NCBI GenBank assembly: GCA_004322045.1
Contig: SCRN01000036.1
Location: 1-64,000, forward strand
DNA from: Paraburkholderia sp.
GTDB lineage: Bacteria; Pseudomonadota; Gammaproteobacteria; Burkholderiales; Burkholderiaceae
Direction: 5' to 3'
Length of the DNA: 64,000 nucleotides
Shown here: positions 26,750-35,273 of the stretch, one piece after another
How the letters are laid out: each line of letters opens with the position of its first letter
Position numbering within the stretch: position 1 is the first letter of the stretch
Notes under the pieces: generated by a model
The model's database searches: none
Seen by the model: the letters and a program-made list of their open reading frames with translations, nothing else
What the model was told of the DNA's origin: nothing
Translations under genes and position numbers: made by a program

Positions 26750-27070
26750 TCAGTGGTGACTGTACAACGAGTTCCAGTCGGCGGCCGGGACACGTAAACC
26801 AGACTGCGACGCACCACCTGGCGTCCCGCCAACGCCTGTGCTCGCGGCCCCAGTCGCCTCACTTTTGGCAGCGACGCGAGCCTCGGCCGCCTGGATGTCA
26901 GCGGGGTACATGTTGTCTTTTCTTGCCGGGTTGTAGCCGGCCCGTTCGAGCTGGGTCAACTCGTGGCGCACCTGCGCACGAGTCAGCGGTACGTTGGAAG
27001 GTTGAGCAAAAGAGATGGCCGGCGCGACGACCACGGCGGCAAGGACGATGGATTTAACAGTGGATTTCAT
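26750..27070 (-). CDS. DUF4148 small secreted protein
   Basis: A 106-residue exported protein from ATG 27070, with GGAGG seven bases upstream. The signal peptide is MKSTVKSIVLAAVVV and cleavage is likely after ISFAQ. The mature part has the DUF4148 signature LTRAQVRHELTQLERAGYNP followed by YPADIQAAEARVAA. This family is largely restricted to Burkholderiaceae and its function is not known. It is the first gene of the long minus-strand block and probably shares the promoter with the two-component genes. Confidence 0.88.
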   Translation of the reverse strand: MKSTVKSIVLAAVVVAPAISFAQPSNVPLTRAQVRHELTQLERAGYNPARKDNMYPADIQAAEARVAAKSEATGAASTGVGGTPGGASQSGLRVPAADWNSLYSHH

Positions 27071-27152
27071 GATTAGACCTCCAGATAGTTGGGGCATACC
27101 GCTGCGGGCACAGGGCTGTCCGCAACTAGTAAAGACATGTTGACGAGCCAGA

Positions 27153-27169
27153 CTTAAGGAACAGTTAAC
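27153..27169 (-). promoter_or_regulatory. Putative response-regulator box (TTAAC-N6-TTAAG)
   Basis: On the minus strand the sequence reads GTTAACTGTTCCTTAAG, two TTAA half-sites in direct orientation 11 bases apart, the spacing usual for OmpR-family dimers. It lies about 83 bases upstream of the DUF4148 start, the head of the two-component/efflux block. Autoregulation by the first regulator is the simplest reading. A TACTAG-like -10 lies downstream but no sharp -35 was seen. Confidence 0.4.
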
Positions 27170-27555
27170 GCTGGAGGGTTCCGGCCGACGGCCGCGCATC
27201 GGGCATCCGTTGACGCGAGCAAAGAACGCTACGCCGCCGCCAATGCCAGCTGATCGAGGAACGGCCGTATCGGATGAGTTTGTTTGCCCGAGCGGGGCCG
27301 TATCTGGAGCGCCAGCAGACGCCGCAATAGCCGGCCCACCAGGCCCAAGATCACCCGGCGTCGTTCTGCGCCACGTCTATGGCCACGGTTAGATAGGGCA
27401 GGGGATGGCCGGTTGCTGCGCCGGTGAGCGCTACAGCACATGTAGACAAGAAGAGTGCACGCGTCACGGAGAAGGCTGCAGGCGTGATCAGAGAGAATCA
27501 ACCCGCAGCCGCGAGCGCTAGGGCGAGCACCCAGGGGCGCAGCGGCACGTCGTTT
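27170..27555. other. Intergenic region, no gene recognised
   Basis: Between the regulatory box and the end of the ABC permease gene no frame has protein-like composition or a ribosome site. It may contain the terminator of the ABC operon, but no clear hairpin with a T-run was found; the permease stop itself lies in a short T-rich patch at 27553-27558. Confidence 0.4.
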
Positions 27556-30210
27556 TTATAGCTCGCGCATACGTTGCACAGCAGGAACGCGCGTCTCGCG
27601 AAGCGCACCGGTCACGGCCAGCATGACCGTCAGCAGCGCAACGCCAAAGTGGGTGACCAGATAGAGCCACGGCACGCTCGGCAGTTCCGGAGGCGGATCG
27701 AAAACACCGATCAGGAGCTTAACCAGCATCCAGGCGAGCATGAACCCGGCAAGCGTTCCAACGGCGGATCCCGCGACAAAAAGCAGACATGCCTCGCTCC
27801 AGAGAAAGGCGCCGAGCTGGCGAGGCTTTGCGCCGAGCGCCGACAGAACGGCGAACGTGCGCCGTCGATCGGCGAGTCCCACCGACAGGATGAGTCCTGT
27901 GGCGCCGGCAGTCAGCAAGATCGCGAAGCCCAATTCCAGGCGCGTCAACCCGCCGAGATCGACCGAGGTGAGACTGGATCCGATAACGTGTTGGGTTTGG
28001 TCGAGATCAGTAACCTTGACACCTTGCAGTCCAGCGACCACGTTTCGCGCTTCGGCGGCCACGCTCGCGGGAGGTCTGGACGTCTTGAGGAGCACGACTT
28101 CGGCACCACTTGCGTTGGTCTGCCGAGCCACGTAGCGCGCATTGGCCACCAGGAACGAATCGCGTGGTGCGGTGGGGAATTCGCGAACCACACCGACGAA
28201 CCGGAACGGGACAACGCGATACTGCTGATCCTTGGCGTTCTGCAGCCGCAGGTTAAGGGTATCACCGACGTGCAGTTGAAAGTCTTTGACGGTTTCCTCC
28301 GAGACGAGAATCCCGTCAGGCGTGCGCGCAAGCCGAGCCAGCGCTTGCCGCGCGGTTTCACCCGAGAAGAACGCGTCGGACATGCTGGTTGCCTCGCCGA
28401 TGTGCTCCGGATCAATTCCGTACAGGTCCTGCAGATCGGTGCCGACATACGCCAGCCGGTGCTGCATCGGTTGCGCGGCACTCACGCCGGGCAAGGAGGA
28501 CAGCGCGTCAAGCTTCGCCGAGGCGGGCGACGCCGGCGTGCCGGTGATAGTCACGTCGGCACCGTTCGTCAGTTGGGCATCGATGAGCGCCTGCGCATTG
28601 TAGGTGGTGTTGAAAATCGCGGTTGAGGTTGCGAACGTAAAGGCCAGTGCCACGAGGGCGATGCCTTGCGTCATCCGTTTCCGCTGTCGGCTTAGGGCCG
28701 CCGCCACCACGCCGGCGAGCCGGCCTGCGATCGGCCCCAGCCACCTGGCCAGGCGCGCGCGCCCTCGCTTGAGGCCGCCCAGGCAGAGCCTGACCGTCAG
28801 CAATCCAAGCCCGAGCCACAGCAGAAGCGGTGCGAGAAACACCGGGTAGTCCACCGATGCGGACGGTACCCCCTCCGGCGCGAGCACGACCTGGTACCCG
28901 GTACTCCAGGTGCGCCAGAAAATGAGGGCCGACAACGCGATCAGAATGAAATCGAGCCCAGCTCGGCGCCAGAGCGATGCGCGCTCGTGGCCGACGATCA
29001 TGCGTGCCGCCGCGACCGTCGTTTGCCGGGCATCGATCCACGCCGTCACGAGGACGGCGGCGGAAGCCAGCACGACGCCCGCCAACGCCGCGGCCGCGAC
29101 CCAGCCGGCCGTGGACGCAGCAAACAGGCCGGAGCCGAGCGCCAGGTGTGTCAACGCAACAGCGAGCACGATTCCACCCGCAATGCCGGCCGCGCCGATG
29201 CATGCTGCTTCGACGGCGGCCAGCATTACGATTTGCGCGAGCGACGCGCCACGGATTCGCAACAGGGCTTGATCGCGTCGACGCCGCCCGGATCCGGAGG
29301 CTATCACGGCGATGGTCAGCATGGCGGCAAGCGTGGCACCCGGCGCACCGAGAAAGAGAAACAACACTTTTGCATACAGCGCGTCGCTGCGCACGGCGTC
29401 CAGCCGCGCGGCCAGATTGTCGGCGACGATGCCGCTGCCCGCGATGCGCGCCTCCAGGTTTCTCGCGGCACGCTGCGCCGCCGTGAAGGCGACCTGCGGG
29501 TCGCTCGGAAGACGGCCGTGCGCCAATCGGACGTGCAACTGCATGCGCACCGAATCCGGCCGGATCGCCTGCTGTGGATCGAATAGTCGATGCCAAGCAT
29601 CGATCGGCATGATCAGGACATTGTCCGGCGGCGCTTGCGGTGCTGCCCCGGGCGGCACGCCCACGGCCTGGAACAGCGAGTCGGCGTACGGCAGGTCGAC
29701 GATGCCCGCCACCGTGACGTCCACCGGCGCAAGGCCGGGGCGGTGAATCGTGACCGTGTCGCCGACGCTCAAGTGCAGGTTCGCTGCGGTTTGTTGCGCG
29801 ACGAGCACGCCCTCCAGGCTTCCGAGCAGGGACCGGAACTCGCGGGGATACGTCCGGATATAGTCCCCGGCGATGCCGAGAACCCTGCCTTTGCCGGTGG
29901 TTTGCACCGTTGCCCCCGTGTGAGCGACGAAACCGTCGACATCGGCGTAGCCGACCTCCTGCAGGTGAGTCGCGCTTGCAGTTTTGCCGACGGAGGCAAC
30001 GACCGATTGGACGGGCGTGCCCGGGGTAACCTGAATCTGCCAGTCGACCGGCACGCCCGTCACGGCACGATGCGTCATCGTTGCGGTGCTTTGTGCAAGA
30101 AAGGCGCCGAGTGACGCGAGCATGGCCACGGTGACCGTAACACCCGCCGCAGCCCCGGCCAGCCGGGCCTTTCGGGTGCGCAGAAGTCCCAACAGCCAGA
30201 GCTTGATCAT
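27556..30210 (-). CDS. FtsX/MacB-type ABC transporter permease
   Basis: An 884-residue permease. An N-terminal helix is followed by a large extracytoplasmic region (about 40-270) and a three-helix FtsX domain near 290-420. More helices and a second extracytoplasmic region (about 520-750) precede a final FtsX domain (750-870). This duplicated arrangement is typical of large MacB-like or LolC-like permeases that move lipids or lipoproteins or act as mechanotransmitters. The start overlaps the stop of the upstream ATPase gene (ATGA). Two ATPases are encoded directly upstream, yet only one permease, itself duplicated. Confidence 0.88.
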   Translation of the reverse strand: MIKLWLLGLLRTRKARLAGAAAGVTVTVAMLASLGAFLAQSTATMTHRAVTGVPVDWQIQVTPGTPVQSVVASVGKTASATHLQEVGYADVDGFVAHTGATVQTTGKGRVLGIAGDYIRTYPREFRSLLGSLEGVLVAQQTAANLHLSVGDTVTIHRPGLAPVDVTVAGIVDLPYADSLFQAVGVPPGAAPQAPPDNVLIMPIDAWHRLFDPQQAIRPDSVRMQLHVRLAHGRLPSDPQVAFTAAQRAARNLEARIAGSGIVADNLAARLDAVRSDALYAKVLFLFLGAPGATLAAMLTIAVIASGSGRRRRDQALLRIRGASLAQIVMLAAVEAACIGAAGIAGGIVLAVALTHLALGSGLFAASTAGWVAAAALAGVVLASAAVLVTAWIDARQTTVAAARMIVGHERASLWRRAGLDFILIALSALIFWRTWSTGYQVVLAPEGVPSASVDYPVFLAPLLLWLGLGLLTVRLCLGGLKRGRARLARWLGPIAGRLAGVVAAALSRQRKRMTQGIALVALAFTFATSTAIFNTTYNAQALIDAQLTNGADVTITGTPASPASAKLDALSSLPGVSAAQPMQHRLAYVGTDLQDLYGIDPEHIGEATSMSDAFFSGETARQALARLARTPDGILVSEETVKDFQLHVGDTLNLRLQNAKDQQYRVVPFRFVGVVREFPTAPRDSFLVANARYVARQTNASGAEVVLLKTSRPPASVAAEARNVVAGLQGVKVTDLDQTQHVIGSSLTSVDLGGLTRLELGFAILLTAGATGLILSVGLADRRRTFAVLSALGAKPRQLGAFLWSEACLLFVAGSAVGTLAGFMLAWMLVKLLIGVFDPPPELPSVPWLYLVTHFGVALLTVMLAVTGALRETRVPAVQRMREL

Positions 30211-30884
30211 GATGTCCTCGTCGCGACGACGGTTTCAGTGAGTCTGCCATGCTCCATTCGCCAGACCCGCTCCATGCGACCGGCAACAGCGGGGTCGTGC
30301 GTGGCGACGACGAGCGCAATGTCGGTCTCCCCCAGGTGCGCAAACAGCGCGTCGAGCAGCGCCTGGCCGGTCGCTTGATCAAGCTGGCCGGTTGGTTCGT
30401 CGGCGAGAATCACCCTCGGCGTGCCGGCGATGGCCCGCGCCATCGCAACCCGCTGCATCTGGCCGCCCGACAACTCCTCCGGCATTTTGTGGGCGAGTGC
30501 GTCCAATCCAAAGGTGGCAAGCGCATCCGCCACACGCTTGTCGATATCGCGGGCACTGTCCATCATGAGAAGCGGCACCGCCACGTTCTCGCTGACCGTC
30601 AACGGCTCCAGCAAGCTGGGAGCTTGAAACACCATGGCGATCTTCTCCGGCCGGAGCGAGTCGGCTCCCCCCAATGCGGGCCATTCGATCTTACCGCTCG
30701 TCGGGGTGTCGAGCCCGGCCATGAGATGCAGCAAGGTCGATTTGCCGCAACCGGACGGGCCGACCAGTGCGACGCGCTCGCCCGGTTGCAGGCGGAATGT
30801 CGCGGAAACAACCGCGGCGATCGATACTTCTCCCTGCACGTAACGTCGGCCGACCGCTTGGGCATCAATCAGGATGTCAGTCAT
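30207..30884 (-). CDS. ABC transporter ATPase (MacB/LolD-like), copy 1
   Basis: A 225-residue ATPase from ATG 30884; an ATG at 30899 would add five residues. It has Walker A GPSGCGKST, Q-loop VFQAPSLLEPLTV, signature LSGGQMQRVAMARA, Walker B VILADEPTGQLD and switch His in VATHDPAVAG. The sequence is of the LolD/MacB type that energises FtsX permeases. It overlaps the preceding ATPase gene by eight bases and the following permease by four. Together with the second ATPase it may form a heterodimer serving the duplicated permease. Confidence 0.92.
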   Translation of the reverse strand: MTDILIDAQAVGRRYVQGEVSIAAVVSATFRLQPGERVALVGPSGCGKSTLLHLMAGLDTPTSGKIEWPALGGADSLRPEKIAMVFQAPSLLEPLTVSENVAVPLLMMDSARDIDKRVADALATFGLDALAHKMPEELSGGQMQRVAMARAIAGTPRVILADEPTGQLDQATGQALLDALFAHLGETDIALVVATHDPAVAGRMERVWRMEHGRLTETVVATRTS

Positions 30885-31587
30885 GGATGAGCCGTCCATC
30901 TCGAATGCGCAAGAGCCGGTGAGCCTGGGCCGCGAGCGCGGAGCTGTGAGTGGCGATCAGGACGGCCGCGCCGCCTCGGCACCGGTCCAGCAGATGCGCG
31001 AGGATCGCCGCTTCCGTCGCCGCGTCCACTTCCGCCGTGGGTTCGTCCGCCAGCAGGACGTGCGGATTGGCCGACAGAGCCACGGCCAGTCCGGCTCGGG
31101 CGGCTTCGCCGCCGGACAGTTGCGACGGCCGGGCATGGCGTCTCGGCGCAAGCCCGACCGTGTCCAGAAGCCCGTCGATGGTCTTCGGTTCAATTTGCCC
31201 GGCCAACGACATCTGGAATTTCATATTGGCCTCCACCGTCAGATGATCGAACAGATTTTCCGATTGCATCAGGATGCCGATATGCCGCGCCCGCAAAGCG
31301 GCACGAACGGCCTCAGGGCGACGGGACATACGCAGACCCATGACTTCGACATGCCCGCCGTCCGGTTCATCCAAACCGGCGAGACAAGCCAGCAAAGTTG
31401 ATTTGCCGCTGCCCGACGGGCCTGTCAGGGCAACAAATTCTCCCGCGTGAATCTGCAGCGAGACGCCTCTCAGTGCGGCGGTTTCGTCCTCGCCCGCATG
31501 GTAGAAGCGATAGAGTTCAAACGCTTCCAATGGCCGCGCTTCAGCGCCACCGGAAGGAGTTCGAGATGAGTTTCCATTGATCGACAT
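30877..31587 (-). CDS. ABC transporter ATPase (MacB/LolD-like), copy 2
   Basis: A 236-residue ATPase from ATG 31587, which has GGAG about ten bases upstream. Walker A is GPSGSGKST and the Q-loop is GILMQSENLFDHLTV. The signature is LSGGEAARAGLAVAL, a variant where the usual Q after GG is E. Walker B is VLLADEPTAEVD and the switch His is in IATHSSALAA. It overlaps the end of the upstream secreted-protein gene by 47 bases and the start of the next ATPase. The differing signature and divergence from copy 1 suggest a heterodimer with one specialised site. Confidence 0.9.
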   Translation of the reverse strand: MSINGNSSRTPSGGAEARPLEAFELYRFYHAGEDETAALRGVSLQIHAGEFVALTGPSGSGKSTLLACLAGLDEPDGGHVEVMGLRMSRRPEAVRAALRARHIGILMQSENLFDHLTVEANMKFQMSLAGQIEPKTIDGLLDTVGLAPRRHARPSQLSGGEAARAGLAVALSANPHVLLADEPTAEVDAATEAAILAHLLDRCRGGAAVLIATHSSALAAQAHRLLRIRDGRLIHD

Positions 31588-32134
31588 TGTCGGCTCCGAG
31601 CGGTGCGGACAGATCCACCGTGGCGAGCCTGCCGCTCCGGTAGATAAGATAGCGGTCGCTTCTAAGGCGTAGTTGCTTGTTGGTGACCGGATTCGGTTCG
31701 GAGTTCGACGTATAGACAATCAGAAACGCCGAGCTGGCTTGCAGGGTCATCTGCCTGACGCTCTCGATCTTGACCGCGCGGCCATCCTTGACCAGATCCG
31801 CGACGTACCCGCTTTTGACGGCCGCGATCGTCGGTGCCTGGACAGCGGGTGCAACCGTGACATCCACTGCGTTGTACTTGTCCGCGAATCGTGCGCCATC
31901 CGCCCGCTCGGTGCGGGCCCAGCCCTCGGGCACCTTGAGCGAGAACCTCAATGGCGAAGAATAATTCACGAACACTTGCGTGTCGGGAATGTCGCCCGCC
32001 GGATTTACTTCTGGCACGACGGCGATTTCCTTCGCGATGGCTGACGATGTCGTCCACGCCGCTCCGATTAGGCTCGACAGCGCTACAAGCGTTGCAGCGG
32101 CGACGCTCGAGCGCCATGTGACTCTGGTCCTCAT
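31541..32134 (-). CDS. Exported PsbP-like fold protein, unknown function
   Basis: A 197-residue protein from ATG 32134 with AAAGGA upstream. A signal peptide (basic start, core AAATLVALSSLIGAAW) precedes a mature region whose pattern SPLRFSLKVPEGWARTE and later SSAFLIVYTSN resembles PsbP/Mog1-like alpha/beta proteins, which are often lipoproteins or periplasmic accessory factors. No lipobox Cys is seen. It is encoded immediately upstream of the ABC ATPases and overlaps the first, so it is probably a periplasmic component of that transporter system. The fold assignment is by eye only. Confidence 0.6.
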   Translation of the reverse strand: MRTRVTWRSSVAAATLVALSSLIGAAWTTSSAIAKEIAVVPEVNPAGDIPDTQVFVNYSSPLRFSLKVPEGWARTERADGARFADKYNAVDVTVAPAVQAPTIAAVKSGYVADLVKDGRAVKIESVRQMTLQASSAFLIVYTSNSEPNPVTNKQLRLRSDRYLIYRSGRLATVDLSAPLGADNVDQWKLISNSFRWR

Positions 32135-32252
32135 GGCAGTTCCTTTGGAAAGGCCGGCAAGCGCTCGTACGTCAGCGCTCGCGCGATGTCTTTGGCACAT
32201 GCGGGTTGGCATCGACGGTTCTGGACTCCACGCTCACGAACGATAGCGCCAA

Positions 32253-32687
32253 TCACTGCGGCCACAGGAACAGCAATCGTTCGTGTTGGCCCGGCGTGAC
32301 GTTCGCGGCCCGCTGCTGAGACACGCCGTTGCGCTCAGTGCTGACGGCGTACCGTCCTTGAGGCAATTTCACGAGCATGAATGGCCCGTCGGACGTGGCA
32401 TTGAGCACGGTCTTGTTCGTGTGATCCTTGATGATCACTTTGACGTCCGACACATACTCATTTTTTGTCGCAGCATGACGCGCGAATTCCAGTTCGAGCG
32501 GATAGTGGGTGACGAGTTGCTTGATTGCCGCGACCTCATCCATTCCGATGCCGCCGCTGACGTATGTTGTGCTGCCTTGCACGTGCTCGTGGGGAGAGCC
32601 AGTCTGCGCACGTGCCGGAATAAGTGTCGCGATTCCAAGACCGGCAATGACTACAACGACCATAGATGCGAGAGAACGATGTTTCAT
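32253..32687 (-). CDS. Small secreted protein with a carboxypeptidase-regulatory-like beta domain
   Basis: A 144-residue exported protein. The signal peptide has the core LASMVVVVIAGLGIATLI with cleavage near ARAQ. The mature domain contains YVSGGIGMDEVAAIKQLV and a compact beta pattern (MLVKLPQGRYAVSTERNGV) like transthyretin or carboxypeptidase-regulatory folds that bind ligands at the envelope. It heads the ABC gene group; 118 bases separate it from the PsbP-like gene. A GCAGACCTCC block next to the start (complement) gives a good ribosome site. Function unknown. Confidence 0.7.
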   Translation of the reverse strand: MKHRSLASMVVVVIAGLGIATLIPARAQTGSPHEHVQGSTTYVSGGIGMDEVAAIKQLVTHYPLELEFARHAATKNEYVSDVKVIIKDHTNKTVLNATSDGPFMLVKLPQGRYAVSTERNGVSQQRAANVTPGQHERLLFLWPQ

Positions 32688-32787
32688 GGCAGACCTCCTG
32701 CAGTTGAACGGGCGTGGCCGAGTCAGGTCGCGATTTCAAATGGCGTACGGCCTGACTTGTGCCGACGTTTGTTACCCGTGACCTATA

Positions 32788-33019
32788 TCAATCCTCCTTC
32801 CGCTCCTCCTCCTTGGTCTCGTTTTTCTCATGCTTCGGGTTCTCGTATTTTTCTTCGGCCGCTTCCCGCAGTTTGCTTTCCTTGATGGAATGCTGGGCAG
32901 GCGTGGCACCTGCCGGCGTGTGCTCACGCAAAGCGCCCCTTTCGGTCCGGTGGTGGTGAGATAAGGACAGACGTCGCTACCGCGGCGTACGCGACGACGA
33001 GCGGTTTTCCATGGGCCAT
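32788..33019 (-). pseudogene. Remnant of a small exported, highly charged protein (frameshifted)
   Basis: On the minus strand, ATG 33019 opens a frame reading MAHGKPLVVAYAAVATSVLI, like a short signal peptide, which stops after 31 codons. A second frame overlapping its end gives a coherent charged tail: REHTPAGATPAQHSIKE followed by KLREAAEEKYENPKHEK and an acidic/basic end, stopping at 32788. Joining the two needs a single-base shift near 32940. The tail is too ordered in composition to be chance. No close family is recognised. No strong ribosome site is seen, consistent with decay. Confidence 0.45.
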
Positions 33020-33055
33020 AGCAGTTTTACTCTATCTGTGAGCCGTATCGTCGGC

Positions 33056-33069
33056 TTGACTTAGGTCAG
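33056..33069. promoter_or_regulatory. FNR/ANR-like palindrome, imperfect
   Basis: TTGACTTAGGTCAG: one half-site TTGAC and a second GTCAG (one mismatch to GTCAA), 4-base spacer. It lies 37 bases upstream of the charged-protein remnant on the minus strand. Weaker than the boxes in the right third of the window. Confidence 0.35.
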
Positions 33070-33276
33070 AGCTTCTCGAATTGGGGACTCTCAGCGTTCG
33101 CACTCGAGTGGCCACCGGGTATTGGTTGCCAGGAGAAATTCACGGTGCCTGCCGGAACTTGCGCGCGCGCCGGATCGCTTCATTGAGTCCGGCCCCGCCC
33201 ATCACAATCCATGCGAGTTGGAGCCGGATATTACTCAAACAAACAGTCCGCGAAGGAGCGCCTGCGATCGGGATGC

Positions 33277-33681
33277 CTACTCTTCCTCGTTTTCCTCATG
33301 GTCGGCCGCATCCACATGCAGGACGGCGCCGTTGCCGGCATCGATCTTCACATCCTTGACCGCATTGCTGGCCGTCTTGATCTCCACGCCATACACCAGA
33401 TTGCCGTTTTCGTTATCGAGTCCCACCTCGAGCACTGTTCCGGGAACGTGCGCGAGCGCGGCCGAGCTCGCGCGCGTAGCATCGATCTTCGCCAAAGCGG
33501 CAAGTCGCGTCGCCTCGTCTTTTTCTCCGCCAGCTTGGTCCGGCACACGGATGCTTGACCGGTAGGACAGAGACGGGCTGTCGCCGCTGCTTTCAGCGTA
33601 TGCGGCACCCAGCAAGCCGGCACCGACCGCCACTGCACCCAAAGCCGCGATAATTTTGACGCCATTCTGCTTCCAGAGCAT
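33277..33681 (-). CDS. PepSY-domain periplasmic protein
   Basis: A 134-residue exported protein from ATG 33681, with GCAGGAG eight bases upstream. Signal sequence core: KIIAALGAVAVGAGLLGAAY, cleavage near AYAES. The C-terminal region (VLEVGLDNENGNLVYGVEI followed by DVKIDAGNGAVLHV) is a PepSY domain, a small fold thought to modulate proteases or sense periplasmic conditions. It is encoded 140 bp downstream of the kinase of the third two-component system, a common pairing in Burkholderiaceae, where the PepSY protein is often a target or modulator of that system. Confidence 0.85.
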   Translation of the reverse strand: MLWKQNGVKIIAALGAVAVGAGLLGAAYAESSGDSPSLSYRSSIRVPDQAGGEKDEATRLAALAKIDATRASSAALAHVPGTVLEVGLDNENGNLVYGVEIKTASNAVKDVKIDAGNGAVLHVDAADHEENEEE

Positions 33682-33821
33682 TATCTGCACTCCTGCATAA
33701 ATTCAAGTTGGACGACGAGATTTTCTGGGTCTTTCGGACGATGCATGGTGTTCGATATCGACCGATCGTACCCGTCAGAGCAATGGTGGCACGGCATCGT
33801 TGCCCGGATCTTTCCCGGACG

Positions 33822-35273
33822 TTACTCTTTGGTAATGATCGGCGGCCCACCAACAGGGGAAGGTGAATCAGCGAAAGGGGTGGCGGGAAACACAAGCGTG
33901 AAAGTGGAGCCGGCGCCGGGCGTGCTTGCCGCGTGAACACGGCCGCGGTGCGCCTCGACGATCGCTTTCACGAGGCTCAGCCCCAGTCCCAAGCCACGTT
34001 CCGAGCGGCTGCGATCGCCGCGATACAGCCGCTCCCAGATTTTCAAGAGCTCGTCGGGCGTCATTCCGATCCCGGTGTCCGAGACGCGAATGACGACCTG
34101 GCGCGGCTCGCTCACGGCGCTCACTTCGACCCGCCCGCCCGCCGGTGTGTACTTGATGGCATTATCGAGTAGATTCGCGATGACTTGACGCAGTCGATTT
34201 CGGTCAGCAGTCAGCCTGATCGGCGTGGGCTTGGCGAGCGATAGAGCGATGCCCTTGTCTTCGGCAACGTAGCGGTAAAGATCAATGGTATCGGCCAATA
34301 ATGCCGGGACATCCACAAGCGCGCGCTGTAATTTCAGCGCCCCGGTTTCGGCCTCGGAGATATCCATCAGCGTGTTGAGCATTTGCAGGAGCTGATCCGA
34401 CTCCTCCACGCAATCCGCCAGCGCTTCACGGTAGCGTTCGGGCCGCTCGTCCGAGCGCAGCGCGATTTCCGCGACGCCGCGGATGCGCGCCACCGGTGTG
34501 CGCAGATCATGCGCGACGTTATCGAGCGCGTCGCGCATGCCTTGAACCAGGGCCTCGATTCTGTCCAGCATGCCGTTGAACAGCGTCCCAAGCTCGTTCA
34601 GTTCGTCATTGGCCGGACGAACTGCCACGCGAGCATCCATCGCTCCGGACTTGATGGCGCGGACAGTATTGACGAGTTGGCGAATCGGCCGCAACGACTG
34701 CCGTGCGAGAAATGCGCCGCCGACGACTCCAATCAGCACCATCGGCAGCATCACGCCGGCGACGATCCAGCCAAAACTCTCCAGCACGCTGTCGCGTTCC
34801 TCCGTACTCTTTCCTACTTGCAGCAGCCCGCCGTTCGCCAGACGCATAGAGGCAATCTCCAGGACTGCCTCGTCATCCTTGGCTGGCAACCGGGTCAAGG
34901 TGCCAGCCTTCGTCGGAGGCACGCCTTCCAGCCGGCCCACCTCGAACTCCGCCCACTGGTCGGGAATTTCAGTGAAGATCGTGACATTGCGCGGCCCCGC
35001 AATGCGAATGAAGAACGGTTTGCCGTGCCGCAGCTTCGCCTCGAGCGTGAGTTCCTTCTTGACGCCCGCGAGATTCGTGGCCTGATACTGTGCAGCCAGT
35101 TGATGGAGCCGCTGTTCGATGCTGTTGCGATCGTGCGCACGCAGAGTCGAGGCCAATAGAACGTATGCAAGCGCGAACAGCAGGGCCGTGCTGGTGATGA
35201 AGTAGGCCGAATACCAGAGCGCGAGCCGGAAGCTGATTGTCTTCCTGAGGGGATTAGCCGCCCTTGATGGCAT
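33822..35273 (-). CDS. Sensor histidine kinase of heavy-metal/envelope type
   Basis: A 483-residue kinase overlapping the end of its regulator gene by 20 bases. Two membrane helices (LALWYSAYFITSTALLFALA and a second near 185) bracket a periplasmic domain of about 140 residues. Then come a HAMP domain, the phospho-acceptor motif DNVAHDLRTPVARIRG, N box NLLDNAIKYT and G boxes DTGIGM and GLGLGLSLV. The HDLRTP variant of the H box is typical of a group of metal- and envelope-stress kinases. It probably signals through the regulator encoded just upstream. Confidence 0.92.
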   Translation of the reverse strand: MPSRAANPLRKTISFRLALWYSAYFITSTALLFALAYVLLASTLRAHDRNSIEQRLHQLAAQYQATNLAGVKKELTLEAKLRHGKPFFIRIAGPRNVTIFTEIPDQWAEFEVGRLEGVPPTKAGTLTRLPAKDDEAVLEIASMRLANGGLLQVGKSTEERDSVLESFGWIVAGVMLPMVLIGVVGGAFLARQSLRPIRQLVNTVRAIKSGAMDARVAVRPANDELNELGTLFNGMLDRIEALVQGMRDALDNVAHDLRTPVARIRGVAEIALRSDERPERYREALADCVEESDQLLQMLNTLMDISEAETGALKLQRALVDVPALLADTIDLYRYVAEDKGIALSLAKPTPIRLTADRNRLRQVIANLLDNAIKYTPAGGRVEVSAVSEPRQVVIRVSDTGIGMTPDELLKIWERLYRGDRSRSERGLGLGLSLVKAIVEAHRGRVHAASTPGAGSTFTLVFPATPFADSPSPVGGPPIITKE

